Positions 10,235 through 21,518 are shown, counted from the stretch's first letter. The stretch is DNA of 64,000 nt from Sialis fuliginosa (GCA_961205875.1 OY540816.1:19540701-19604700), one strand, 5' to 3'. A program made the numbers and translations. Notes: generated from the sequence alone by a model not told the origin.

Positions 10235-10960
10235 AAAAATTAATTTTGCTTCCTCGCAATATCGAAGATACGAGAAGCTATGTGATCGTTTCAGATTGAG
10301 ACAAAAAAAAAAGTTCTCCAATTTCAAAATTTTAAATTTATTTATCCGTTTCACGTCAAGACAAACACTTTTCGTTCCGTGTCTGTCTGTCTGTCCGTCC
10401 GTCCGTCTGTCCCCTGAATCCTTGTCACACGCATAACTCATGAACCACTGAACCGATATTATTGAAACTTGGTCGGATGGTTGGGTTTAGTTTGAGGACG
10501 GTCCCATTTCAAAATCATCAAAATCGTGTGTAAGGGGGAGGGGTGACACCCCAAAATATTTATTTTTTCAAGATATCTCAAGAACGACACATGTTACGAG
10601 AAAATTTTATAGAATATTTTTTGTAGAGAATTAAATTTCCTATAATATGGGTCTACTACGTTTGTTGTAAAATATTCCCTTACAAAGGTTTATCTAAATT
10701 AATTTTAAAAATTCGTGTTTTGTTTTTCTAAATTGATATTTGATTGGATATATTAAGTGTCATTTTGACGTTTTAAATGTCACTTTGGCGTTTTAAATGT
10801 CACTTTGACGTTTTAAATGTCATTTTGACATTTGCATAAATTTAGATTTAGATTGAAATTGTCAAAAAATTAAAAATATATGAAAAAATATTCAGGTGCG
10901 TTTTAAGAAAAAATTCGAACTAAGATTTTTTTGTAAAATTTGTATAAAAATTAAATGGTT
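10235..10960. repeat. Dispersed repeat family with (GTCT)n
   Basis: Starts in GCTTCCTCGCAATATCGAAGATACG and contains a GTCTGTCTGTCCGTCC tract and CCCCTGAATCCTTGTCACACGC. The same sequence is inverted at about 48255-48600, and the 3' part (from TGTTACGAGAAAATTTTATAG) recurs at 33085-33260. No ORF seen. Confidence 0.65.
10757..10832. repeat. Minisatellite, ~20-bp unit x ~4
   Basis: Tandem copies of a unit like TTTTAAATGTCACTTTGACG with one-base differences, inside the dispersed repeat. Confidence 0.75.
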
Positions 10961-11101
10961 AACCAATGCCAGGCAATTTATCTGAACACTATCGGTTTTA
11001 GTGAATTTAGCACGAGGAAGCACTGTGCATTTACTTGGCAGATGTTTTTATAAGCAATTTTCGATTTGAATTAATAACTAATAATATATATTTTGTTCCA
11101 G

Positions 11102-11364
11102 GTGCCTATTTCATAGCATCGGTGAAAGGAAAACCGATGCTCGTTGTTGGGGATCACGTGTTTCTAAAAAACAGCGTTTATAAAGCAGGAATAAGAATCC
11201 AATGGTCTTGTATAAAGAAAAGGAATGATGGATGCAGAGTATCATATATATCAGAGAATGGCTACTTGAAGATGGGAAGAGGTGCTACTGTACATAACCA
11301 TGAACCGAACATCGATATAATTAAATCTAGAAAAAAATTGAATCTATCCTTTCATGATGTTTAA
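11102..11364 (+). CDS. mod(mdg4)-like: FLYWCH exon, block A'
   Basis: TTTTGTTCCAG ends at 11101; first bases GT. 87 residues: GKPMLVVGDHVF, W-S-C, C-x7-C (CIKKRNDGC), LKMGRGATVHNHEPN, tail LNLSFHDV. The VVGDH segment is intermediate between VVNG of block A and VIGEH of block B. Confidence 0.88.
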
Positions 11365-11846
11365 TTGTCTACACCAGTGGCAGACAAAAAAAAGAAAATT
11401 TCAGCAAAAAAAAAAAATCAAAAAAAAATACTAAAAATTAGGAATTGTATTTATGTTTTATTATACCGGGTAACATTTTAGGCTATATATTATTTATAAT
11501 ATATTTTTTTTTAGGTTATATTATTATTACAAATAAATGGTCGAGTTTTTCAATATTGCTGTGATTTTATTATTGCACCTAAATGTAAATTGATTGTTTA
11601 TTTCTGTGTATTTTTTATCTGTCTAATTTTAAATGAAAGATTTTTATGTATATTTATGAATTTTTATTTGTATGTCTCTATCAAAGGATATGTTCAAGCA
11701 TATGACATTTAACATCCGTTTACTTTCTTTTGATAATTTCTATGAAGAAAGAACTAACAGAAAACTTTCCAGCACTCCCCTTCGAAAAATCCTGGATAAG
11801 TTTATATGATCATAAAACTTTTAAATTCGAATGAATTTTGTTTCAG
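11365..11846. other. AT-rich spacer, no gene seen
   Basis: A-rich tracts follow the stop; AATAAA near 11533 could serve polyadenylation. Nothing else recognised. Confidence 0.5.
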
Positions 11847-12097
11847 ATGTATATTTCCTAGAATCAAGCCGAGGAAAGCCAATGCTTGTTGTTGGGAACC
11901 ACATACATCAGAGAAATAAGACATACGGGTCTAGCGTTCAGTGGAATTGTGCAAAAAAACACCTCGGTTGTAAAGTGTCATACATTTCTCAAAATGGATT
12001 TCTGAAAATGGGCAGAGAACCAGAACATAACCATCCACCAGATATGAACTTAGTGAATTCTAGAAAGAAAATGAACATTTCTTTACATGATTTTTAA
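11847..12097 (+). CDS. mod(mdg4)-like: FLYWCH exon, block A'
   Basis: TTTGTTTCAG ends at 11846; 83 residues. GKPMLVVGNHIHQRN, W-N-C, C-x6-C (CAKKHLGC), LKMGREPEHNHPPD, tail MNISLHDF. Sister of the exon at 13014 (shared ISQNG, LKMG, NSRKKM). Confidence 0.88.
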
Positions 12098-12144
12098 TTG
12101 TTGTGACTTGTGTTATGCCCATATAGCTATCTCATTCTTACGCC

Positions 12145-12404
12145 GATTTATCAAAATCTGTTATTGATACCAGCCATACAAATCTCTAAAAGGACCAATC
12201 AGGAAAGCTGTCAACACATTTCTAAAAAAAATTGTAAATATTCAATTGGGAAAACTTTAACTCATGCCTGATTTCTTCTATCTATTTTACCAGTTTATTT
12301 GTATTGACAGCTTGATCCACATCTGTTAAATAACAAATTCTGGGTTCTGATTGGTCCATTTGGAAATTTACATGGCTAGTACCAACATCAGAATTTGATA
12401 AAAC
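12145..12404. repeat. Foldback repeat, ~60-bp arms
   Basis: GATTTATCAAAATCTG...GGACCAATCAGG at 12145-12202 pairs imperfectly with CTGATTGGTCC...GAATTTGATAAAAC at 12346-12404. No coding potential. Confidence 0.65.
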
Positions 12405-12409
12405 TGGGG

Positions 12410-13013
12410 TCAGATTAATCAAATTTACAATTTCACCTAATTTCACCAAAGTAGGCTATTTCTAACTTATTTATTATTTATGGAATTATCAAAATCCAAC
12501 ACTCAGAAGTACGTTTCAAATGCTGGGGTCGGATTGAATCTTTAAGAATTTACAATATACAAGGTGTCCCGTAAATATACCGACAAACTTTCAGGAGTTG
12601 TAAAGGGCATTAAAAGAATCGCTTTTTGTCAATAGTAGAGCAAACGAAATAACCCCACAAGAATGCAATGAATTTTACTTTTTGGCTGAAATTTTTTGTG
12701 AAATTGATGTGCTGATTAAAAGTTCTAATGGGCGCAACATATGAAAATCCATAATAAGGGGGCATCGAAATATTTTATGTTTATATTTATTTATACCTGT
12801 TTAAATATAATTTATTGTTAAATATATTTTTAATTTTAAATATATTTTATTATTTTATGTATTAATAAAATAAGATATGTTGATGAGTTTTAAAAATGTG
12901 GTGTTAATATTTTATTTCATTGCTTGTTCGATTAACTAAATTTTAATTACTTTACTTATAATTAAATTTTAAAAAAATTTACAATTTTTTATGAACGTTT
13001 AACTTTGTTTCAG
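12410..13013. other. Spacer with degraded repeat, no gene
   Basis: Contains AAGGTGTCCCGTAAATATACCGAC near 12560, a phrase typical of degraded transposon ends, then AT-only sequence to the next acceptor. Confidence 0.4.
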
Positions 13014-13270
13014 ATGTATACTTCATACAATCAAAGAAAGGGAACCCAGTGCTTGTTTTTAACAACTATATATATCAAAAAAATATGACATATGGATCAA
13101 GTATACAGTGGTATTGTATAAGAAAACGTTTAGGTTGTAAAGCGTCGTGTATTTCTCAAAATGGATATCTGAAAATGGGCAAAGGCAGAGCATCAAAGCA
13201 TATCCATCCACCAGATTACGCCATAGTGAATTCTAGAAAGAAAATGAGCATATCTTTATTTGATGTGTAA
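13014..13270 (+). CDS. mod(mdg4)-like: FLYWCH exon, block A'
   Basis: TTTGTTTCAG ends at 13013; 85 residues. NPVLVFNNYIYQKN, W-Y-C, C-x6-C (CIRKRLGC), an extra Cys in CKASC, KHIHPPD (Ile between the histidines instead of Asn), tail MSISLFDV. Confidence 0.87.
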
Positions 13271-13382
13271 TTGTTATATACTTGTGTTATGTCCATTCTC
13301 AATGAAGAGACAGTTATCTAGCACATATAGCTAACTCATTCCTGAATGTAACAGTTAAAAAGGCTGTTAAATATAACAGACT

Positions 13383-13891
13383 CATAGACATAGAGCATGG
13401 ACATAGCATTTTGTATTAACAGAATGGTGTAACATTTGTTCAAAATGTGAGAGAAAGATGCAGTGTAGTTCTATCTATCTCTTTTTCTAAGAATCTTATT
13501 GGTAGCTTATTGTAGTTAAGGGTAGTATTTCTGTCAGATATATGTTTGTAAATCATCTTGTGCAAAATCTTGGTGAAAAAGATGCAATTGTAAGAAAATG
13601 GACAATGCTGTGTTGTTTACATTTTGATGAAAGTTGTTTCTATTATGGTCTACGAAACTTATATTATTTAGAAATCAACAATTTTTTTATAACTTTAATT
13701 ATTTTTTGTATTTTAACCTCTATATATATATATATGTATCTATGAATATTTTTAATGTTCGGGGTCAAGAATGAATAGTTATACTCCTGTTTAAAAAAAG
13801 GAGTGTGGATATTCCAAACCTGTTTCCATCTCTTTCTTTTGACACGTCTTTGTTTTCGAATCAGATGCGTGGTCGATGCTCTATGTCTATG
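13383..13891 (+). mobile_element. P-element-like transposon, 8-bp TSD
   Basis: Exact 8-bp repeats AACAGACT flank it at 13375-13382 and 13892-13899. The termini are CATAGACATAGAGCAT and its complement. A frame at 13542-13745 contains RKWTMLCCLHFDESCF, which resembles the C..H..F second half of a THAP DNA-binding domain (the N-terminal domain of P transposases). An 8-bp duplication plus THAP points to the P superfamily. The element is short and internally deleted. Confidence 0.7.
13542..13745 (+). pseudogene. THAP-domain fragment of P-like transposase
   Basis: The frame gives about 67 codons. Only W-x5-C-x2-H-F-x3-C-F is recognisable as the C-terminal part of a THAP finger; the first cysteine pair is missing. 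The rest is low-complexity and ends in IYIYMYL-type sequence. It lies inside the 13383-13891 element, so it is a transposase relic rather than an array exon. Confidence 0.45.
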
Positions 13892-14008
13892 AACAGACTT
13901 TTTTATTCAATTTCACCAAAGTAATAGACTAGTCAGAGCTCAACATTAAAAATTTGGTTTTTAAATGTTAGATTATTTCATCTGGAGAATGATCAAACTG
14001 TTAGAATA

Positions 14009-14202
14009 CGGATCGTGGCTTCTGGGTGTAAGCCGCGTCGGTTTGATCGTGTTATTGGCCAACGTTTCGTCGCACATTGCAGTGGGATCTTCTAAAACCA
14101 TTTCTAAACACTTTTAGAAGAGCCCTGAAGATGTCCACTGCGATGTGTGACGAAACGTTAGCCGATAACACGACGCGGCTTACACCCAGAAGCCAAGATT
14201 CA
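14009..14202. repeat. Inverted repeat with hammerhead-like core
   Basis: GGCTTCTGGGTGTAAGCCGCGTCG at 14009 is inverted at 14177-14202, and inside it ACGTTTCGTCGCACATTGCAGTGG pairs with CCACTGCGATGTGTGACGAAACGT. The more intact hammerhead core is on the + strand (14125-14156). Confidence 0.75.
14125..14156 (+). ncRNA. Hammerhead-ribozyme-like motif
   Basis: CTGAAGA, then a GTCCAC...GTGTGAC stem with a bulge, then GAAAC followed by GTTAGCC. The opposite-strand partner has TAGAAGA in place of CTGAAGA, so only this copy keeps the core bases. Confidence 0.5.
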
Positions 14203-14317
14203 TATCACTTCAGTGCTAGTAATATTTCGTTTTGGAATCGAAAATTAGTATACCTAGCTATAATTTTATTATAGGTAATATAAGTAAAAAAAAACTTGTT
14301 ATTTATTATATTTTAGC

Positions 14318-14342
14318 CTGACGATGATTCTGTGAATCGAAA
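14318..14342 (+). ncRNA. Hammerhead-ribozyme-like motif (CTGACGA type)
   Basis: CTGACGA, stem GATTC-TGT-GAATC (perfect 5-bp pairing), GAAA. The same block with its flanks recurs at 44022, 44273 and 51492. The bases after GAAA (GCTTGCGATTACC) do not form an obvious short stem III, so activity may need a dimer or may be lost. Confidence 0.5.
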
Positions 14343-14825
14343 GCTTGCGATTACCTTTTCTTAAATAAATTTTTGACGTTTAGACAAACAAGTTTGTTTT
14401 TATTTATATTTAACGTCACTACTTTATATTATTATTTTATTATAATATATACCTAGATATTTATACTTTTGCATTTTTATTGTAGTTTTTACTTATGGTT
14501 CATTTTATTTGTGTGTGTGTTTAATTATTTATGTATTACTATAAAATTGATATGAAAATAAAATTAATGTAATGTAATATTGAAATAATAAAATTGGTTA
14601 CAATATTGATAATAATGTTCCTGGATTATTTTTGGTAATTATTATGATAAAAAATGATCATGAAGTTAAAAAAAAAAGTTAGTTTTCAGTTTATATCATC
14701 AAGACGTAATGTGACAAATCTTGAAGAGTCATGGAAAGATTGAATTTATTTATTAATAAGTGATCAATCTTTATTTTGTTTAAAACAGTATAGTCAAATT
14801 ATACTAATTCATTTATTTATTTCAG

Positions 14826-15145
14826 ATGAAGTTACATATGCTTTAAGCAGAAGAAACGCACCTTTACTAATTATTGATGGCCATGTTTATCGCAAAAGAA
14901 GAAACACTCAAGATATTGTTTACTTTTCTTGTCAAAATGAATGTTGCCAAGTGATCATTTCCGTAAAAAGAGATGGCTATAGGGTTGGGAAAAAGAAGAT
15001 ACACAATCATCCCCCTACAGCTGATGCATACATGGACAAGCAGTTGTATAGAATGAAATGGAGTGATTTGTTTACAAACAGCACTGCTGTAGTAAATCCT
15101 CTCTTAGAACAAAAGCATAGATTAGATGATTCTGGGCAGAACTAG
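14826..15145 (+). CDS. mod(mdg4)-like: Divergent FLYWCH exon, long tail
   Basis: TTTATTTCAG ends at 14825; 106 residues in phase 1, about 20 more than most. NAPLLIIDGHVYRKRR matches the FLYWCH start. The W is replaced (VYFSC) and the cysteine loop is compressed (CQNECC), followed by HNHPP. The C-terminal 45 residues (YRMKWSDLF...) are unique to it. Zinc binding would need different ligand geometry. Confidence 0.82.
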
Positions 15146-15544
15146 AAGATATTTAAAATAACTTGAATGCTCTAAAAATTATAACCAAGTCGAAAAAATA
15201 AAATGGAAAAAATGGAAAGAAATTTAATTTTTAAAAATTAACTATTTTAATATGTCAAAAAATAATAAATATATACGCCAAAATGGGCAAACAATTGTAC
15301 AAAATTATATATTTTTTTAAAACAACTATTTAATCGTTTTGATGCTGTCTAATTTTCAGGTTTCATTGTTCATATTTAAAAATATATTTTTTTGTTTACA
15401 GTTCTCGATCATCATGTATTATTATTATTTATTATTGTAACTAAAATATTAACGGGGTACCGTAGTTCAGTCAAAATGTTATACCAAAAAAATTGTAAAT
15501 TTATACTCACGACTGAATTATTGGAAAGGGGGGGCACATAAGAT

Positions 15545-15706
15545 CAGTGGCGCGTTATTCTATGGGGAAAAATAAAGCCCAAACCAATCTTTTATAAATT
15601 CATTACTGAAGTAATAATAATTAACACATTTTTTCCAAAGTTAAAAAAATAGATGATGGGGGGGTTAGATTAAAATTTACCTGCATGAAAGTATAACGCG
15701 CTACTG
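15545..15706. repeat. Small inverted-repeat element
   Basis: CAGTGGCGCGTTAT at 15545 pairs with ATAACGCGCTACTG ending at 15706. 162 bp; no clear target duplication. Confidence 0.55.
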
Positions 15707-16402
15707 TATGGGAACGAACCAATTTAATTTATATAAAAAAAGTTACCCTCTTCTTCCAATATTGAAAAATTACCCCCTCCCATCATTATATATAAGTAAA
15801 ACTATAAAATATGTTATTCGAATGAATTAAAACATTCTCTCTTAAATATTTTTACTGTAAATACCCCCTCCCTAATTCGTACTATTATTGATATTTATAA
15901 ATTCATCCCTACACTCATTTTAGTTCAGTTTCCAAAAGATCAAATACATTATTTGTCATAATTAGTTTATAATTTAAGTACATTTTATATTATTACCTAT
16001 ATATATATTAATATATTATTATGTAAAACTAATATTAGTTTATGTACATACATAAGTATTTATGGTTATTAAATTGTATCATAAAGTAGTGAAAAAGTGT
16101 ATAAATATTTGTAAAATATAAAATAAAACACTAAACTAACTTTGTGAAGTTGAAAGCGCAAAAATATGTGAGTTTTAGATAGCACTTAAAAATTATAAAA
16201 TTCTCTTACATTTTATAATAAAAAATCTGTCGATTTAACCTTCTTTTTTTGGGGGGGGGAGGGGGGGGGGGTAAATTTACAGACCTAGTTTATGGATTGA
16301 TGTTCACTTTAAATGAAAAACAACAATATGGACAACAGTCCAAAAACTTAAATAATAGGAGATGATGAGGGTAATAAAAATAAACTAAATTCATTTAAGC
16401 AC

Positions 16403-16646
16403 TGGCATTTAACAAAAACGGAGATCGTTATTGTATTATTTGCATAAAATCCAAATGAACAGATTTCCAGCGCTCGAAGGATACCGTTTTATTCTTAAAT
16501 GTCAGTCTGACTGAATTCAATAATACAGATCTTCAAGGTCACGACGGCCATCGTTTCGACGGTGCTAAAATGCTACTCGTATTAAATCACATATAACAGA
16601 TTTTCAAGGTCAATACGGTGACGGCCTCCGTTTTTGTTAAGTGCCA
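16403..16646. repeat. Small inverted-repeat element
   Basis: TGGCATTTAACAAAAACGGAG near 16403 pairs with CTCCGTTTTTGTTAAGTGCCA ending about 16646, with weaker internal repeats (CAAGGTCACGACGG/CAAGGTCAATACGG). Confidence 0.55.
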
Positions 16647-16882
16647 TTTGTGTAATTTGTGATCTACTTAATATGTACTTGATTTTTTGCAAATAAAGAA
16701 ATTTTAGTTATGTGTTACATATAATATCGATGTATTTTATATATCATCAAGGATACGAATTTTAATTGCATTGTAATTGATTTTTTCTATCTTATGTATT
16801 TACAATTTTTATAGGTCATAGAACTTTGCAAAACTAACTGTTTTTTTTTTCGTCAATTTCTAACCATTCAATATTTTTTTAG

Positions 16883-17133
16883 GTCTGTATTTTGTTGAAA
16901 GCCAGAAAGGTCATCCGTTGCTAGTTTGTAACTTACATTTATTCAGAAGAAGTAACAGCGCTAAGAAAGGCAAAAAAATTCAATGGATTTGTACAGAATA
17001 CGCGAGGGGATGCAAAGCTTACATAGAGACAATTGAAGGAAAGGCTTATCTTGGAAAGAGATTCCAGCACAATCATGATGTGAATCCTTTAAAGATACTG
17101 ACGAAAAAAGTACTACTTGATTACACACCTTAA
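16883..17133 (+). CDS. mod(mdg4)-like: Divergent FLYWCH exon
   Basis: ATTTTTTTAG ends at 16882; first bases GT; 83 residues. GHPLLVCNLHLFRRS, KKGKKIQW-I-C, C-x6-C (CTEYARGC), HNHD. The KGKKIQW stretch and YARGCKA link it to the exons at 18106, 62749 and 63604 rather than to its other neighbours. Confidence 0.86.
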
Positions 17134-17291
17134 GATTTCAGTTTGTAGTACTATAGCAGAAATGAATTGATTTTATGGTCGAGAAAATTTATATTTTATA
17201 AATATAGTTTAATCTCGCTTAATCTGATTCAGTGAAACAAATAATAGTGATTTTAAGTTTATTCACTGATGAATTAATTAAAACAATTGAG

Positions 17292-17337
17292 GAGGTGAGT
17301 TCCAAAACTCAAACAAACGAATTTTGGAACTCACCTC
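17292..17337. repeat. Short MITE, GAGGTGAGTTCCAAAACTC ends (copy 1)
   Basis: 46-bp near-palindrome. The same termini flank a 100-bp copy at 25577-25676, so this looks like an internally deleted form. Confidence 0.7.
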
Positions 17338-18105
17338 AATTATTTTCGATTAAATCAAAATATAATTTTGTACGATAATTTTTGGCCGAGGTATTTGCGA
17401 TCAAAGTAAAAACCACATTCCTAACTTTGATATATAATTAGGAATCAATTTTATTTACAAAATTATAAGGGTAGATTTGGAATGCTGAAAATCTTTTTTT
17501 GGTCAAAAATTACCGTAGAAAGATACAAAAAATTGAAGAGAAAAGTCTGATTTACCAAAGTCATTTATTAAATTTGATCAAAAAAATTAATAGCGGACCG
17601 TAGAGGTTCCCAAATTGATATAAATATCGAAATTTTGGAACTAGTAAGTTTTTTAATTGTCAATGCCCAAAAATACGTAAAGAGCACAAACCCTTTTTTA
17701 TAGGTCTTGTATTATCTTTGATTTTCTACAAAATACTCCATTAATCAAATTAGTGACTTATAATTAGTTATATCGCCAATTGAATGACTAAGGTAGTGTT
17801 CATTAGGATTTTTAAAATGCCCAATGTAACATGCAATGAAACGTTGTTCATAAATGAATCAAATCTTATGTTATTAATTTTATTTATTGTTTGTTCAATA
17901 ACATTTTTTTGTAAGAAATGTAGAATTGAATAAAATAAATATAAGAAAATTTTCTATCAATGTTTTTTTTTTTTTAGTCAGAAACGTATTCATCTTTACA
18001 GTGGTAAGGTTAGGTACATTTATTACAATTACATATCCATTTAAAATTAATTTAACTATAGTGAAAAAAATATTATATTTTTTTACTAACTAACAAAAAT
18101 TTTAG
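17338..18105. other. AT-rich intron, no gene seen
   Basis: No ORF, repeat or structured element recognised up to the acceptor AAATTTTAG of the next exon. Confidence 0.5.
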
Positions 18106-18356
18106 GTTCCCGTGTGCACTACGTTCTGAGTCAAAAAGGAAAGCCACTGCTGGTATATGGGAACTTTATGTACAGAAAGAAGAATGTCTCTAAAGATGGG
18201 GACAAAATCCAGTGGGCTTGCATCGAGTACCGAAAAAATTGTTCAGCAACCGTGCATACTTCATATGGACATGTTATAGCTGGCAACAAAAATATACACT
18301 CGCATGGACCAAATTTACGAAAAATAATGTCTTATGCTTCGAGTAGTTTATATTGA
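18106..18356 (+). CDS. mod(mdg4)-like: Divergent FLYWCH exon
   Basis: Acceptor AAAATTTTAG; first bases GT; 83 residues. An extra SR precedes the usual YV..S motif (GSRVHYVLS). GKPLLVYGNFMYRKK, GDKIQW-A-C, C-x6-C (CIEYRKNC), VIAGNKNIHSHGPN. VIAG is shared with the exon pair at 62749/63604. Confidence 0.86.
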
Positions 18357-18458
18357 ATTTAAATAAAAATACATTGAATGTCTTATATAAGTCCCCAATA
18401 CCTCGTCCTTTTGTTAATTGATTACCATACTTCTGAAACTTCGTGAATGGCTTCTTAA

Positions 18459-18906
18459 GCGTCGATTACATTGAGCGAGTTTACAAGCAGCTTGTAACAA
18501 GCTGGCTTGTTAGCTTGTAAACTCGCTAAGCTAACAAGCTAACAAGCCAACTTGTTACAAGCTGTTTGTAAACTCGCTCAGTGTAATCATGTTCACAAGC
18601 TAACAAGCTGCTTGTAAACAATCTGCTACAAAAGTTGAAAGCCGGGCTACTTTACTCGCTGGCTTGTTAGCTTGTAAACTAGCCGTGTGTCATCATAGTA
18701 GCTAGTTCGCTAGCTGCTAGTATCTCGGTGATTCCTGGTTTCAATGTCTATAAAATGTATTCACAACACGTGTTTTACTCGCTAGCTAGTTGGCTACTGA
18801 GCGATTGGAAAGTTTTGTGTGTCATCATCACTATCTTACAAGCTAACAAGCCAGCTTGTAACAAGCTGGCTTGTTAGCTTGTAAACTCGCTCAATGTAAT
18901 CGACCC
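18459..18906. mobile_element. TTAA-flanked MITE, complete copy
   Basis: TTAA at 18455-18458 and 18907-18910. Termini GCGTCGATTACATTGAGCGAG and CTCGCTCAATGTAATCGACCC differ at one paired base. TTAA target duplications are the hallmark of piggyBac-type transposition. The 448-bp interior is dense in inverted AGCTTGTAAC motifs and non-coding. Confidence 0.85.
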
Positions 18907-18910
18907 TTAA

Positions 18911-19946
18911 ATGATAATTATTTAATAATCCTACAAATTTCAGGTAGCTGGTAATAAATTAATTATTTGATAGTTATGAATTATATAACGTTTATATAAT
19001 AATATTAATCATCGGCGAACACCCCCAAAACTCGGGGGAGGGGGGGATTTTTTTAATTGTATTAAAATATGTTCATTTATTGATCTTGTAGTCTTTATGG
19101 TCTTTGCATTTTTTTTTTATTTCTGGAAGTAAATCACGTTTTTTGTTATTAAATAAGTATCTACGTACTTACCTTTAATTAAGAAATATGTATATTGTAA
19201 GATTGAAAAATTAAATGGGTTGTTTATATTAACGGTCATATTGTTAATGTACCTAAAACTTAATAAATGTATGTATTTTATGTAATTATGTTTTTATGTT
19301 TGTTCTGGAAAAAATATTGTGAAAATAAATAAATATTGTTCATATAGTCGAATATTTTTTTACAGATTTAAAATATTTAAATAATTAAGGCTACATTAAA
19401 TTTACATTGAGGAAAGAATTTCTTGAGGTCCACACAACCAACTTCCTAACATGGCATGACTATCAATACTTGAATACTGATCATTTATTTTAACAGTAGG
19501 GGTTAAAATATCACTAAATATGCATCTGGACTATTTTTTAATTGATTAAATTATATAGTTTATATGAATATGTTATTTTAACAGTAGGAGTCTAAAATAA
19601 GAAATTATGAAGTTTACCTTTTGCAGTCTTTTTGTTCTAACAAAAAAACAGCTGGACCAAATTCGATGAAATTTCTTTCAGATCATATTCACGTCAAGAC
19701 GCTTCGATTGGCACCTCAACGAAGTCAATAGCATTTTTATTTTTCGAGATTTAGTGCAAGAAAATATGACCATGCTACTTGAGTAATCCGGTCAAAAATG
19801 AATACCCCTAACGCTAAATACTAGAAGGCACATATGACATCAAAAGCTAGTTTACTTATGCGCCAACATCCCTATAGCCACTGATTTCTAGTAGTCCGCG
19901 TATAACAGAACTTCGGCATTATCTAACACCATTTTTTTATTTTTAG
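18911..19946. other. Long spacer, no gene seen
   Basis: AT-rich with one G-tract (about 19033-19046). No exon-like acceptor/ORF combination before 19947. Confidence 0.5.
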
Positions 19947-20221
19947 ATTGGTACCTTGTCCCATCAAAATCCAAGCCTATGTTGGTTCTAGGAGACAATG
20001 TCTACATAAAAAGACTACCATACAGGACTGTCAAACAAAACTGGGGTTGTGCTTCAAAACATTGCAAAGCTCTAGTTGCAACACATAATGGCATATCTTT
20101 GCATATTATTAACTCTAAACACACTCACGAGTCCAATGTGCGTGAATTTGAGAAGACTCGAGAAGAGCTACTACAAGATATAGATGGTTTTAATTTTGCG
20201 ATTAAATTGGAACCACTTTAA
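19947..20221 (+). CDS. mod(mdg4)-like: Divergent FLYWCH exon, short Cys loop
   Basis: TTATTTTTAG ends at 19946; 91 residues. WYLVPS, KPMLVLGDNVYIKR, W-G-C, then only 4 residues to the next Cys (CASKHC). HTHESN is followed by a charged, possibly helical tail (EFEKTREELLQD). It carries the WY start also seen at 21519. The altered spacing suggests changed zinc geometry. Confidence 0.84.
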
Positions 20222-21518
20222 ATCAGTTATGTCAAAAGGGTGTATCGAAGTGGGCCATATCTCGAACAGCAGTAGTTCATATACTGGGTGATTTTTTAAA
20301 GACTTTCTAATGGATTATTTCCAAAATAACGAATTTTCAGAGAAAATGTTTCAGATAAAGTTTCATGGGTTTGACCTTGAAAAGGTCACTTTAATGTGTT
20401 TTCAGGTTTAACTTTTCTTTTTCAAATCTAAACATAGATTTTTTGTTGCAGATTCGTAATTTACGAGGAAAAATAAGCAAATTTTTCTGAAAATGTTTAT
20501 TTTTTATGATATGGAGCAGAAAAAAAAGAAATTTCTTGATATTCAGTAATTTTTTTACTCGAAAACTATAAATTTTTAGAAAAATCACGAGAGAAAAAAA
20601 GTATTAAATATCCAAAAATATACATTTTCAGAAAAAAGTTGCTTATTTTTCCTCGAAAATACAATTCTGCAACAAAAAAATAGGTTTAGATTTAAAAATG
20701 AAAAATTGAACCTTTATTAAGGACATCCTTATATGCGCCAATAGGGTAAATTTTAATCAATTAGCATGTTATAATAAATATCAATAAGTTTGCATTTAAT
20801 TCAATTATGTTTACATGTTTATTGATTTTTTTTAATGTTCGTGTATTTAAAATGTTATATTCATTATTGTTATTACTCTCTTCTATAATTTACAGTTGTT
20901 ATCAATTAGGTATTTTAAATAAAAAAATGCATTGAAAAATATTAGTGTTCTAAAAGTTTTAAATATTTTTGTACCCAATGGGTAATTTTTATTTATTTTT
21001 TATTTTAATTTTAGTTTGTATGAAAAAAATATAAATTACATGATTGAATTATTAATTTACCTATTTTTTAATCCTTCCAATCCTGATCAATACCAATAAT
21101 AATCCAAAAAAACTATTGTTAAGATATTGTAGAAAAATAAAATGGAATTAGTCGATTTTGACTTCTTAATTAACACAAGATATATTCAGGAAGAAAATGC
21201 ATTGGTAAGAGAATTGTGCTAGTTGCATATCTAACAATGTAATTACAAAAGTTAATGTTAACACCAGATTGACTTTATAATCCAAAAATTATAGAAAATT
21301 AAAATAGAGTTTGTCGATTTTGACTTCTTAATTAACAAGAATATATTCAGGAAGAAAATGAACGCTTATTGGTAAGAGAATCGTGATGATTGCAGATCTA
21401 ACAGTAAAGTTTTATGTATTGTTTGGAAGAAATTCGGTCTTGAATAATTACAAATTATTTTGCTGCATTCCTTCAAATTCATCCTTACCAGGTTCTAACC
21501 ATTTATTTTTTATTTTAG
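20222..21518. other. Spacer with foldback and tandem duplication
   Basis: Holds the foldback at 20405-20712 and a duplicated block of about 100 bp: 21133-21235 and 21297-21403 share GATTTTGACTTCTTAATTAA and ATATTCAGGAAGAAAATG. No coding exon seen. Confidence 0.55.
20405..20712. repeat. Foldback repeat, ~100-bp arms
   Basis: GGTTTAACTTTTC...TTTACGAGGAAAAATAAGC on the left pairs imperfectly with GCTTATTTTTCCTCG...TTGAACC on the right. No ORF of note. Confidence 0.65.

Larger units (their letters stand above)
15146..16882. other. Long intron/spacer with small repeats
   Basis: Mostly AT-rich with C/G homopolymers (G tract at about 16250-16271). It holds two small inverted-repeat elements, listed separately at 15545-15706 and 16403-16646. 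No coding exon seen in 1.7 kb. Confidence 0.5.

Noticed and set aside
10380..10410. Regular short repeats that could suggest a CRISPR-like array
   Set aside because: A simple GTCT/GTCC microsatellite without spacers; the host is a eukaryote.
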